A DNA stretch of 64,000 bases from Streptomyces sp. NBC_01231 (GTDB lineage Bacteria > Actinomycetota > Actinomycetes > Streptomycetales > Streptomycetaceae), in the NCBI GenBank assembly GCA_035999765.1, contig CP108521.1:10230001-10294000 (forward strand), in the 5' to 3' direction. Numbering within the stretch: the stretch's first letter is position 1; every line of letters starts with the position of its first letter. A model generated the notes under the pieces. That model worked only from the letters and a program-made list of their open reading frames with translations. It did not search any database and was not told the DNA's origin. The translations under genes and the position numbers were made by a program. Shown here piece by piece: positions 42,486 through 50,722 of the stretch.

Positions 42486-44302
42486 GCGGCTGGATACCCC
42501 TGCGCAAGCGCCTGCTGGTGCGGCTGCTCATCGCCTCCGGCCTCATCGCGGTGTGCTCCGTGGCGGCGACGGCCTGGCTGGCGGTGGAGACCACCACCCG
42601 CGCCCTGCGGGAGGAACAGGGGCAGGTCCTCGCCGACGACATGGACGTCCTCGCCCGGCTCAGCGGGTACGCCGCGACCCACCCCGACTGGCGGGGAGTC
42701 AGGACGACCGTACGGGAGCTGTCCGCCCGGACCGGGCGGCGCATCGCCCTGACCACCGCCGACCGCACCCCCCTCGCCGACTCCGCGCCGCGCGGTACCG
42801 CACTGCCGGTGAGCGCCGCCGCCACCGTCGACCCGCTGAGCACCGACACGTTCAGCGAGCGTGGCGCCCAACTCAGCGGCACCGACCCCCGCGTGGTGGG
42901 CCCGTACCGGCTCACGGCGGTCGAACGCACCAAGGTCGACGCGCTGGCCGAGGCACGGCAGCGCTGCTTCGCCCGCCACGGCATCGACCTCAGCCTGACC
43001 CACGCGCCGAGCGGCCGCGCCGTCCTCACCGAGACGGACGGCACCGCCGAACCCGGCTATGTGCCGGACGAGTGCGCCGACGGCCTCTTCAACACGGCGA
43101 CCTCCACCGAGGAGAAGGCGCTGACGGCACTCCAGAAGGGCGCCCGTGGCTGCCTGACCCGGGTCGGCCTGGACCCCAGGACTCCGTTGTTCTTCGGGAT
43201 GGACGGCACCAGCCCGACCTCGCGGGGGCCGAGCTACGCGCCCGCCTTCGTCAAGGTGGGGGACCGGACCAGGCGCGCGGCCCAGGCCTGCCTCGACACC
43301 GCCCGTCGCGTGCAGCTGGACCCGTACGTCGCTCCCGCGGCCCAGCTGTTCCTGGGCGGCGGCGGAGACACCCCCGCCGTCCGGTTCGACATGTCCACGG
43401 GCAACAAGGCCAAGGTCGTCGGCACCGCGGGCCTCGTCCTCGCCGTCACCGTGGCCGTGACGGCGGTGGTCGCCACCCGGCTCGTCCGACCGCTGCGGGC
43501 GCTGACCGAGGCGGCCCAGCAGCCGCCGGAACGGCACGTTCGGGTCCCCGTCACCACCCGGGACGAGACCGGCATCCTGGCCGCCGCCTTCAACGAGTTG
43601 ACCGAGCGCCGCGAACGCCTGGAGGCCCAACGCAAGGCGATGGTCAGCGACATCGCCCACGAACTGCGCAGCCCGCTGACCAACATCCGCGGTTGGCTGG
43701 AGGTCACCCGCGACGGCGTCGTCGACCCGGACCCGGCCCTGCTCGCCGCCCTGCACGACGAGGCCCTCGTCCTGCAGCGGGTCATCGACGACCTGCGCGA
43801 CCTCGCCGACGCCGACGCCGACGCGCTGCGCCTGCACCCGGAGGCGGTGCGCTGCGACGAACTCCTCGACCAGGTGGCGGCGGCCCACCGCGTCGCGGCC
43901 GACGCGGCCGGCGTCCGCCTGCGCACCAGCGTGGACGGCATCCCGTGGCTGGACGCCGACGTGGTGCGGATGCGGCAGGCACTGGGCAACCTGGTCTCCA
44001 ACGCACTGCGCCACACGCCCGCCGGCGGCACCGTCACCCTGGCCGCGCGTCGCGCCGACGGCGACGTCCTGCTGGAAGTCACCGACACCGGCACCGGAAT
44101 CGAGGCCGACGACCTGCCGCATGTCTTCGACCGGTTCTGGCGCGCGGAGAAGTCCCGCAGCCGCCGCACCGGCGGCAGCGGTCTGGGCCTGCCCATCGTC
44201 CGTCACCTCGTCGCCGCCCACGGCGGCAGCGTCGAGGCGGCGAGCGAGCCCGGTGCGGGAAGCGTCTTCACCCTGCGGCTGCCGGGCGGTTCGCCGCGGT
44301 AG
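42482..44302 (+). CDS. Membrane sensor histidine kinase with Cys-containing extracellular domain
   Basis: 606 residues. Two membrane segments (about 14-34: LIASGLIAVCSVAATAWLAV; about 318-337: VGTAGLVLAVTVAVTAVVA) bracket a roughly 280-residue extracellular domain with four Cys in two pairs (RCFARHG, DECADG, RGCLTR, QACLDT), which could form disulfides. HAMP, then DHp with His in DIAHELRSPLTN, and HATPase_c with N-box LGNLVSNALRH, DTGTGIEADDL and GGSGLGLPIVRHL. The start codon overlaps the response regulator stop. The signal is unknown; a redox- or envelope-sensing role is inferred from the cysteines and neighbours. Confidence 0.94.
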   Translation: MSGWIPLRKRLLVRLLIASGLIAVCSVAATAWLAVETTTRALREEQGQVLADDMDVLARLSGYAATHPDWRGVRTTVRELSARTGRRIALTTADRTPLADSAPRGTALPVSAAATVDPLSTDTFSERGAQLSGTDPRVVGPYRLTAVERTKVDALAEARQRCFARHGIDLSLTHAPSGRAVLTETDGTAEPGYVPDECADGLFNTATSTEEKALTALQKGARGCLTRVGLDPRTPLFFGMDGTSPTSRGPSYAPAFVKVGDRTRRAAQACLDTARRVQLDPYVAPAAQLFLGGGGDTPAVRFDMSTGNKAKVVGTAGLVLAVTVAVTAVVATRLVRPLRALTEAAQQPPERHVRVPVTTRDETGILAAAFNELTERRERLEAQRKAMVSDIAHELRSPLTNIRGWLEVTRDGVVDPDPALLAALHDEALVLQRVIDDLRDLADADADALRLHPEAVRCDELLDQVAAAHRVAADAAGVRLRTSVDGIPWLDADVVRMRQALGNLVSNALRHTPAGGTVTLAARRADGDVLLEVTDTGTGIEADDLPHVFDRFWRAEKSRSRRTGGSGLGLPIVRHLVAAHGGSVEAASEPGAGSVFTLRLPGGSPR

Positions 44303-44340
44303 CGGTCCGTTGGTCGTGGCTGTCGGCCGACGTCCTGGAT

Positions 44341-44376
44341 GCGCGGGCCCGGTGTCGCACGACACCGGGCCCGCGC
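44341..44376 (+). terminator. Strong terminator after the histidine kinase
   Basis: Sixteen-base perfect arms (GCGCGGGCCCGGTGTC / GACACCGGGCCCGCGC) with a four-base loop (gcac). It lies between the convergent kinase and WhiB genes and may serve both. Confidence 0.8.
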
Positions 44377-44388
44377 CTGCCGCCTCAC

Positions 44389-44436
44389 GTCGCCACGTCG
44401 CCGCGTCGCCGCGTCACCGCGTCACCGCGTCACGCG
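44389..44436. repeat. Octamer tandem repeat running into the whiB-like stop codon
   Basis: Six head-to-tail units of GTCGCCAC/GTCGCCGC/GTCACCGC type (five full copies of an eight-base unit, 44389-44428, plus a partial at 44429). The last unit contains the stop codon of the WhiB-like gene (complement of 44430-44432). Confidence 0.85.
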
Positions 44437-44681
44437 GAGCGCCTCCGGGCCGCGGTGCGCCGCTTGATCGCACGGCGTTCGTTCTCGCTCGTTCCGCCCC
44501 AGACGCCCAGGGTCTGCCCGGTGTCGAGCGCCCACTGCAGGCACTCGTCCCGGACCGGGCAGGGCCGACACACGGCCTTGGCCTGTTCCTCCTGCACCAA
44601 CGCCGGGCCAGTGGTGCCGATCGGGAAGAAGAGATCGGGGTCCTCGTGGCTGCACGCGGCGTGTTCGCGCCAGTTCTCCAT
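44430..44681 (-). CDS. WhiB-family iron-sulfur regulator
   Basis: 83 residues. The four Fe-S cysteines are present (AACSHEDP, KAVCRPCPVRDECLQ: C-x2-C-x5-C), followed by the GVWGG turn and the basic DNA-binding tail RRAIKRRTAARRR. WhiB-like proteins sense redox or NO through a 4Fe-4S cluster and act with the sigma factor. The length and FFPIGTTGPALVQEEQAKA segment resemble WblE-type paralogues rather than WhiA/B/D. The ATG at 44681 has no clear ribosome-binding site in view. It converges on the sensor kinase gene. Confidence 0.94.
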   Translation of the reverse strand: MENWREHAACSHEDPDLFFPIGTTGPALVQEEQAKAVCRPCPVRDECLQWALDTGQTLGVWGGTSENERRAIKRRTAARRRSA

Positions 44682-44805
44682 GAAAAGTCACCTGCGATCG
44701 AATCGAACGTGCCCTCGGGGAAGCCTTACTCGTTTCCGGGTCACCTGTCGATGCTTGGGTGAAACAACCGAGCCCAGTGGGACCTCGTGAAGATATGGCG
44801 GGGGT

Positions 44806-46026
44806 TCACCGCTCGCGCATGCCCCAGGGCGAGCCGTACGAGGTCAGCAGGTCGAGGAAGGGGCGGGCCGGGAAGGCCTCCGGGCCCAGGACGCCCGCGC
44901 CGGTCCAGGCGCCCGTGGCGAGCAGTTCGAGGGCGACGACCGGATTGACGGCGGTCTGCCACACCACCGCCTGACAGCCGTACTCGGCCATGGACCACTG
45001 GTTGTCGACCACGTGGTAGAGGTACACCTCGCGCGGCCTCCCGTCCTTGACGCCCCGTACCCAGGTGCCCGCACAGGTCTTTCCGTGCATCCGCTCGCCC
45101 AGCGTCGCCGGGTCCGGCAGACATGCGGCGACGACGTCCCGGGGCGAGACCGTGACCGGTCCGGCGAGGCCCGGCACCGTCACCGGGTCGGTGCGGTCCA
45201 GACCCAGCAGGTGCAGCGTCCGCAGGGTCCGGATGAACTCCTCGCCCAGCCCGTACTTGAAGGTGACCCGGCGGGCGTCCACCCAGCGCGGCACCAGCAG
45301 CACCTCCTCGTGCTCCACGTTCACGCACTCGACCGGACCGATGCCCTCGGGGAAGTCGAACACCTCGGGCTCGCTGAACGGCTCGGTGGTGAACCAGCCT
45401 CGGTCGGCCTCGTAGACGACCGGAGGGTTCAGGCACTCCTCGATCGTGGTCCAGATGCTGAAGGACGGGGCGAACTCGTAGCCGTCGACGGTGAGGTTCG
45501 CGCCGTCGCGGACACCGATCTCCTCGATCTCGTCGAAGAGTTCGTCGGCCGCGTGCCGGGCGAAGACGTCCGACAGGCCCGGCTCCACGCCCATCCCGAC
45601 CAGGGCCAGCGCGCCGGCGATCTCCCACTCGGGCGCCCGCGTGAACTGCTCGTCACCGAGCTTGACCCCGCACTCCTCGTACGGGCGCTCGGTGTGCGGC
45701 CGGGACAGTGACATCGCCATGTCGACATAGGTCGCGTCGGCGGTACGCGCCGCCAGGAACAGCGGCATCACGAACCGGGGGTCGGTCGCGTTGAGGAGGA
45801 CGTCACAGCGGTGACGCACCATCAGCGCCGCCACGGCGGCCTCGTCGCCGGCGTCCACGCGCTCGGCCAGGAACCGCGCCCCGTCGTCTCCGAGCGCCGC
45901 GACGGCTGTCTCCGCCCGCGTCGGATCGTGGTCCGCGACCACCATCGCCTCGAAGAACGGCCGCCGGGCAGCGATCCGGGTGATGGCGGTGCCCACACCG
46001 CCTGCGCCCACGAGCAGTACACGCAT
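44806..46026 (-). CDS. Saccharopine dehydrogenase-family (carboxynorspermidine/lysine dehydrogenase-like) protein
   Basis: 406 residues. An N-terminal Rossmann nucleotide-binding motif RVLLVGAGGVGTAITRIA opens a saccharopine dehydrogenase-type fold; the C-terminal half is the conserved substrate domain (VTFKYGLGEEFIRTLRTLH, EVYLYHVVDNQWSMAEYG). Family members reduce imine bonds between amino acids or polyamines (saccharopine, carboxynorspermidine) or act as lysine 6-dehydrogenase; the substrate cannot be fixed here. The ATG at 46026 follows GGGAG. It is divergent from a TetR regulator, which probably represses it. A direct repeat lies in its promoter region. Confidence 0.92.
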   Translation of the reverse strand: MRVLLVGAGGVGTAITRIAARRPFFEAMVVADHDPTRAETAVAALGDDGARFLAERVDAGDEAAVAALMVRHRCDVLLNATDPRFVMPLFLAARTADATYVDMAMSLSRPHTERPYEECGVKLGDEQFTRAPEWEIAGALALVGMGVEPGLSDVFARHAADELFDEIEEIGVRDGANLTVDGYEFAPSFSIWTTIEECLNPPVVYEADRGWFTTEPFSEPEVFDFPEGIGPVECVNVEHEEVLLVPRWVDARRVTFKYGLGEEFIRTLRTLHLLGLDRTDPVTVPGLAGPVTVSPRDVVAACLPDPATLGERMHGKTCAGTWVRGVKDGRPREVYLYHVVDNQWSMAEYGCQAVVWQTAVNPVVALELLATGAWTGAGVLGPEAFPARPFLDLLTSYGSPWGMRER

Positions 46027-46053
46027 GACAAGAACTCCCTGCCGGTTCGAACG

Positions 46054-46086
46054 TCGCTGATGTGTCGTCGATGCATCGCTGATGTG
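46054..46086 (-). promoter_or_regulatory. Direct repeat in the dehydrogenase promoter
   Basis: TCGCTGATGTG occurs at 46054-46064 and 46076-46086, exactly 22 bases apart (two helical turns), 30-60 bases upstream of the dehydrogenase start. It may be an activator or repressor site. Confidence 0.4.
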
Positions 46087-46131
46087 GGGGCCCTTGGCGC
46101 AGATACAACGCCGTACGCTCACACAAGGTCA

Positions 46132-46144
46132 ATGCCGTTGGCAT
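46132..46144 (+). promoter_or_regulatory. ATGCC-GTT-GGCAT palindrome ahead of the TetR gene
   Basis: A perfect 5-3-5 palindrome, 18 bases before the TetR start, in the divergent promoter region. Possible autorepression site of the TetR regulator. Confidence 0.5.
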
Positions 46145-46161
46145 AAGAGAGGAGGTCGGCG

Positions 46162-46932
46162 GTGGTGCCGAAACCCGTGGTCCCCGAGGAGAAACGGCGC
46201 AGGCGCCGGCCCACCAGGAGCGGCGCCGTGCTGTCGGAGCGGCTGATCGTCGAGACCGCGCTGCGCATGCTGAGCGAACACGGCAGCGACGGACTCACCG
46301 CCCGCCGCCTCGGTCTCGCCCTGGACGCCGACCCGTCCACGCTCTACCGGTACTTCCGCGGCATGGACGACCTGACGCTGGCCATCGGTGACGCGCTCAT
46401 CGGCCAGGCTCTCGAGAGCTGGGAGCCGACGGGGGAGTGGCGGTCGGACCTGCGGACCGTCGGGTCGCGCATCCACGCCGCGTACCTGGCGCACCCGCAG
46501 GCCGCGCTGCTGACCACGAACCGGGTCACCGGCCGGGCGAACGAACTCGCCGCCGACGAGGCCGTGCTGGACGTCCTCAGAACCGCGGGCTTCCCGCTGC
46601 CGGACACCGTGCGGGTGTACCACGCCTTCATCGACCAGACCCTCGCCTTCGCCGCGCTCGACGCGGCCTCGCTGACCCTGCCGAGTGCCTCCCAGCACGC
46701 CGATGAGGAGATGTGGCGCTCGACGTACGCCCGCCTCCCTCGCGCCACCCACCCCCGCATCGCCGAAGCGGCCCCTCTCCTGGCCACCCGCATGGTGACC
46801 AGCGCGTACCCGACGGCCCTGGAGATGCTCCTGGAGAGCGCGGAGGCCCTGCTCACGGCGCTCAAGGCCCGGCCGCGCCCGCGAGGACACGGCCGAGCGC
46901 CGCACGCCCAGCATCCCGGCCGCACACCGTGA
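46162..46932 (+). CDS. TetR-family regulator, divergent from the saccharopine-type dehydrogenase
   Basis: 256 residues with a basic N-terminal extension (EEKRRRRRPTRSG) before the HTH (ALRMLSEHGSDGLTARRLGL, then LDADPSTLYRYFRGMDDL) and a TetR_C ligand domain. The C terminus is Arg/Pro-rich. The start is GTG at 46162 or the next codon 46165, behind GAGGAGG. The divergent arrangement with the dehydrogenase, and the palindrome between them, suggest that it controls that gene and itself. Confidence 0.92.
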   Translation: MVPKPVVPEEKRRRRRPTRSGAVLSERLIVETALRMLSEHGSDGLTARRLGLALDADPSTLYRYFRGMDDLTLAIGDALIGQALESWEPTGEWRSDLRTVGSRIHAAYLAHPQAALLTTNRVTGRANELAADEAVLDVLRTAGFPLPDTVRVYHAFIDQTLAFAALDAASLTLPSASQHADEEMWRSTYARLPRATHPRIAEAAPLLATRMVTSAYPTALEMLLESAEALLTALKARPRPRGHGRAPHAQHPGRTP

Positions 46933-47299
46933 ATCGCCGACGGCACGCCGTTTGGGTGCGGGCGGGGAGGACTGGGCCGTGCGTCGCTGCGACCCGTACG
47001 GGCGGTGACCGGGCAGGGTGTCAGCGGACCACGGGATACGGCCGACCGCGCGTCCTGTGGCTCGTACCGGCGGGCGCTGACCGCGCACGTCTTGGTTCAG
47101 GTCGGCGGGCGGCTCACCGGACAGGATCGCGGTTCATACCGGCGGTCGGCGCGGGCTCCGCGCCATCGCGGCTCAGTCGGCGGACGGTCGCCCGTGCGCC
47201 TTCTCGCCGAAGTCCGTCAGGCCGAAAGCCTGCAACCGTGTCCGCGCACGGCTACCCGCGTCCGCTCGCTGTTACCCGCGCACCGCCACCCGCTCACCG
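46933..47299. other. Non-coding gap between TetR and LysR with degenerate repeats
   Basis: I see no convincing gene in these 367 bases. They hold a seven-base-arm hairpin (47148-47164) that could terminate the converging transcripts, and imperfect repeats built around TACCCGCG in the last 70 bases, running into the 3' end of the LysR gene. Confidence 0.6.
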
Positions 47300-48199
47300 C
47301 TACCCGCGCAGCGTCTCCGCGGCGGTTGTCGCCACCGCCTTCGCGACCGCGGCCAGTGCCGGTGAGTCGAGCTTCCACTGCTGCCAGTACAGCGGCACGT
47401 CGACCGTGCGCTCGGGCGCCAGGGGGACGAGGCGGCCCGCGTTCAGCAGGGGCCGCGCCTGTACCTCGGGCACCAGGCCCCAGCCGAGACCGGCCGCCAC
47501 GGCTTCGGCGAAGCCCTCGGAGGCGGGGACGTGGTGCCGCACCTGACTCGTCCCGTGCCGGCGGCCGCGCAGCCCGCGCACGAACGCGTCCTGGAGGTCG
47601 TCGTCGCGGTCGAAGGCCAGCACCGGCGCTGTCGCGAGCGCGTCCGGCAGCGGTCCGCCGAGATGCCGCGCGGCGAAGTCCGGGTTCGCCGCGGCCACAT
47701 AGCGCATCCGCCCCAGTGCCCGCACCGAACAGCCCGCCACCGGATCGGCTGACGAGGTGACGGCGGCCATCACCAGGCCCTCCCGCAGCAGTTCCGCCGT
47801 ACGGGTCTCGTCCTCGCGGCGCAGCTCGAAACAGAGCCGCAATTCCTGGGGGACCCGCGTGAGCGCCCCCAGGAACCAGGTCGACAGGGAGTCCGCGTTC
47901 ACCGCGACCGTCACCCGGGTGGGCTCCGAGGCACCGCTCATCCCGAGCTCGGCGCGCGCGTCCCGCTCCAGCCGGGCCAACTGCCGGGCGAACCGCACGA
48001 CCACCTCGCCGGACTCGGTGGGCCGCACCGGCTTCGTGCGCACCAGCAACACCCGCCCGGTGCGCTGCTCCAGAGCCTTCACCCGCTGGCTCACGGCCGA
48101 CGGTGTCACATGCAGAACGGCGGCCGCCGCGTCGAACGTGCCCTCGTCCACCACCGCGAGAAGCGTCCGCACCTGGTCGACAGGAAGCTCGGTCATCAT
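47300..48199 (-). CDS. LysR-family regulator, ArgP/LysG type
   Basis: 299 residues. The N-terminal HTH (DQVRTLLAVVDEGTFDAAAA, then TPSAVSQRVKALEQ) is followed by a LysR substrate-binding domain; the SLSTWFLGALTRV segment and the genetic context match ArgP/LysG regulators of basic-amino-acid exporters. Two ATG codons at 48199 and 48196 compete. It is divergent from the LysE exporter at 48269 and shares with it an eight-base-arm operator (48204-48235). High intracellular lysine or arginine is the expected coinducer. Confidence 0.94.
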   Translation of the reverse strand: MMTELPVDQVRTLLAVVDEGTFDAAAAVLHVTPSAVSQRVKALEQRTGRVLLVRTKPVRPTESGEVVVRFARQLARLERDARAELGMSGASEPTRVTVAVNADSLSTWFLGALTRVPQELRLCFELRREDETRTAELLREGLVMAAVTSSADPVAGCSVRALGRMRYVAAANPDFAARHLGGPLPDALATAPVLAFDRDDDLQDAFVRGLRGRRHGTSQVRHHVPASEGFAEAVAAGLGWGLVPEVQARPLLNAGRLVPLAPERTVDVPLYWQQWKLDSPALAAVAKAVATTAAETLRG

Positions 48200-48203
48200 C
48201 ACG

Positions 48204-48235
48204 ACAGCTAATGGTACGTAAGAATCCTTAGCTGT
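48204..48235. promoter_or_regulatory. LysG/ArgP-type operator between regulator and exporter
   Basis: ACAGCTAA and TTAGCTGT form perfect eight-base arms with a 16-base spacer inside the 69-base divergent gap. LysR-type regulators bind such T-rich/A-rich interrupted palindromes. Confidence 0.7.
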
Positions 48236-48268
48236 ACACGCAGTGATCGTTTCTCTAGCGTCGACGTC

Positions 48269-48883
48269 ATGACCGCTTCCCTCTCCGCCGCGGCCGCCGG
48301 CTTCGGTACCGGCCTCTCGCTGATCGTCGCCATCGGGTCCCAGAACGCCTTCGTGCTGCGTCAGGGGGTCCGTCGCCACGCGGTCCTCACCGTCGTCGGC
48401 ATCTGTGCCCTGTCCGACGTTCTCCTCATCGCCCTCGGTGTCGGAGGGGTCGGCGCGGTGGTGGCGGCCTGGCCGGAAGCGCTGACCGCGATCGGCTGGA
48501 TCGGCGGCGCGTTCCTGCTGGGCTACGGAACCCTGGCCGCGCGTCGGGTGTTCCGGCCCGGCGGCGCCCTGCGTACCGAGGGCGAGCCGGAGGGATCGGT
48601 CCGGCGTGCGGTGCTCACCTGTCTGGCGCTGACCTGGCTGAACCCGCACGTGTACCTCGACACGGTCTTCCTGCTCGGTTCGGTCGCCGCCGACCGGGGC
48701 CCGCTGCGCTGGACGTTCGGGTTCGGAGCCGCCCTGGCCAGCCTGTGCTGGTTCGCCGCGCTCGGCTTCGGAGCCCGGCTGCTGGGCCGCTTCCTGACCC
48801 GCCCGGCCGCCTGGCGAGTCCTGGACGGCCTGATCGCCGCGACGATGATCGCCCTCGGCGTCACGCTCGTCGCGGGGACGTAG
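48269..48883 (+). CDS. LysE/ArgO-family basic amino-acid exporter
   Basis: 204 residues with six predicted membrane segments and the family hallmark near the N terminus (GLSLIVAIGSQNAFVLRQG) plus the second-half stretch CLALTWLNPHVYLDTVFLLG. It exports lysine and/or arginine. Together with the divergent LysR regulator it forms the classical lysG-lysE (argP-argO) unit. The ATG at 48269 has no strong ribosome-binding site upstream. Confidence 0.95.
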   Translation: MTASLSAAAAGFGTGLSLIVAIGSQNAFVLRQGVRRHAVLTVVGICALSDVLLIALGVGGVGAVVAAWPEALTAIGWIGGAFLLGYGTLAARRVFRPGGALRTEGEPEGSVRRAVLTCLALTWLNPHVYLDTVFLLGSVAADRGPLRWTFGFGAALASLCWFAALGFGARLLGRFLTRPAAWRVLDGLIAATMIALGVTLVAGT

Positions 48884-49066
48884 CCCGGACGTGAGATCCA
48901 CAAGCCGCGGGGACGCGAAGTCCGCATGCCGCGGGAGGAGGGGAGGCGAGGTCCAGGGCCGACATGGCCTGATGTCCACACCCTGAGATATCGCGTCCCG
49001 ACTCTCGGGCGGTGCTGCGATAGTGAACCCCGGACCCGATAGGTGTAACAAGCAGCCAGGAAGCCC

Positions 49067-50377
49067 GTGGACACCAGTGAGAGCAGCAGCACCGAGCCAC
49101 AGACGGCCGCGGCGGAGGAGGCGGAAGGGGCGAAGGGACCCCGGCGCGGCTGGCGCCGCTGGGCCATGGACACCCGCCCGCTGCGCATACCCGCTTACCG
49201 CAGACTGTGGTCCTCGACGATCGTCACGGCCGTCGGCAGCCAACTCACCGCCGTCGCCGTGCCGAAGCAGATCTACGACATCACCGGGTCCTCGGCCTGG
49301 GTGGGCGCCGCGAGCCTCGCCGGGCTGTTGCCGCTGATCGTGTTCGCCCTGTGGGGCGGGGCGGTCGCCGACACCATGGACCGGCGCAAGCTGCTGCTGA
49401 TCACCAACAGCGGTATCGCCGTCACTTCGGTCCTGTTCTGGCTCCAGGCCGTCAGCGGGCTCGACTCGGTGGCCGTACTGATGGTGCTGCTCGCGGTGCA
49501 GCAGGCGTTCTGGGGACTGAACGCCCCGGCCCGCAACGCCTCCATCGCCCGCCTGGTGCCCGAGGACCAGCTGCCCGCCGCCAGTGCCCTCGGCTCCACC
49601 GTCATGCAGACCGGACAGGTCGTCGGACCGCTGCTCGCCGGTGTCCTGATCCCCGTCATCGGCCTGCCGGAGCTGTATCTCGTCGACGCTCTGGCGTTGT
49701 GCGTCACGGTGTGGGCGGTCTACCGGTTGCCCTCCCTGCCGCCTCTGGCGTCGGCCTCGGCGCGCCGGGCGGGAGTGCGGGAGATCGTGGCCGGGTTCCG
49801 CTACATCTCCGCCCACAAGGTGCTGCTGCTGTCCTTCCTCGCCGACATCATCGCGATGGTCTTCGGTATGCCCCGCGCCCTGTTCCCGCAGCTCGCCTCC
49901 CAGACGTACGCCCCCTACGGTGAAGGACTCGCGCTCGGCCTCCTGTTCGCGGCGATCCCCATCGGAGCGGTGGTCGGCGGGCTGTTCTCCGGCACGTTCT
50001 CCCGGGCCCGTCGGCACGGCTGGATGGTCATCGGCGCGGTCGTGGCCTGGGGCGCGGCCATCACCGGCTTCGGCCTGAGCGACAGCCTGTGGCTCGCCGT
50101 GGTGTTCCTCGCCGTGGCCGGCGTCGCCGACATGGTCTCCATGGTGTTCCGCGGGGCGATCCTGCTGTCCGCGGCGACCGACGAGATGCGCGGCCGTATG
50201 CAGGGCGTCTTCACCGTCGTCGTCGCGGGCGGTCCGCGGCTGGCCGACGTCCTGCACGGCACGGCGGGCTCTGCGTTCGGCGCGCGCACGGCGGTCGTGG
50301 GCGGCGGGCTCCTGGTGATGGCCGTCATGCTGAGCCTGGCGTTCGCGATCCCCGCGCTGCGCCGCTACCGGCTCTGA
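49067..50377 (+). CDS. MFS exporter of the EntS-like (MFS_3) type
   Basis: 436 residues and twelve predicted membrane segments after a hydrophilic N-terminal tail (TSESSSTEPQTAAAEE). The loop GGAVADTMDRRKLLLI is the motif A variant of the major facilitator family; LNAPARNASIARLVPEDQLP and the SALGSTVMQTGQVVGPL stretch are typical of the MFS_3/enterobactin-exporter group. The substrate is unknown. The start is GTG at 49067 after AGGAAG. Its stop codon lies within the first unit of a 41-bp tandem array. Confidence 0.9.
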   Translation: MDTSESSSTEPQTAAAEEAEGAKGPRRGWRRWAMDTRPLRIPAYRRLWSSTIVTAVGSQLTAVAVPKQIYDITGSSAWVGAASLAGLLPLIVFALWGGAVADTMDRRKLLLITNSGIAVTSVLFWLQAVSGLDSVAVLMVLLAVQQAFWGLNAPARNASIARLVPEDQLPAASALGSTVMQTGQVVGPLLAGVLIPVIGLPELYLVDALALCVTVWAVYRLPSLPPLASASARRAGVREIVAGFRYISAHKVLLLSFLADIIAMVFGMPRALFPQLASQTYAPYGEGLALGLLFAAIPIGAVVGGLFSGTFSRARRHGWMVIGAVVAWGAAITGFGLSDSLWLAVVFLAVAGVADMVSMVFRGAILLSAATDEMRGRMQGVFTVVVAGGPRLADVLHGTAGSAFGARTAVVGGGLLVMAVMLSLAFAIPALRRYRL

Positions 50378-50722
50378 ACCCGGCGCGCTACCGGATGCCG
50401 CGCCACCTCCGGGTCTGAACCTGGCGCGTTACCGGATGCCGCGCCACCTCCGGGTCTGAACCTGGCGCGTTACCGGATGCCGCGCCACCTCCGGGTCTGA
50501 ACCTGGCGCGTTACCGGATGCCGCGCCACCTCCGGGTCTGAACCTGGCGCGTTACCGGATGCCGCGCCACCTCCGGGTCTGAACCTGGCGCGTTACCGGA
50601 TGCCGCGCCACCTCCGGGTCTGAACCTGGCGCGTTACCGGATGCCGCGCCACCTCCGGGTCTGAACCTGGCGCGTTACCGGATGCCGCGCCACCTCCGGA
50701 TCTGCACCTGGCGCCCTACCGG
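50373..50722. repeat. 41-bp tandem repeat array of hairpins between two convergent genes
   Basis: Eight head-to-tail 41-base units (starts 50373, 50414, 50455, 50496, 50537, 50578, 50619, 50660) plus a partial ninth (50701-50722). Units 2-7 are identical; unit 1 has two changes and unit 8 one. Each unit contains GGCGCG-(11 bases)-CGCGCC, a short hairpin. The array starts inside the stop codon region of the MFS gene and ends at the stop of the cyclic-nucleotide-binding gene, so it consists of repeated copies of the intercistronic region. It fills the 338-base gap completely. Confidence 0.97.

Noticed and set aside
47300..50257. A 985-residue frame that would extend the LysR protein upstream
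   Set aside because: It runs through the LysE and MFS genes on the other strand; the LysR N-terminal HTH begins at 48199.
50373..50722. 41-bp repeats as a CRISPR array
   Set aside because: Units are contiguous with no spacers between them and no cas genes are near; it is a tandem array, not CRISPR.
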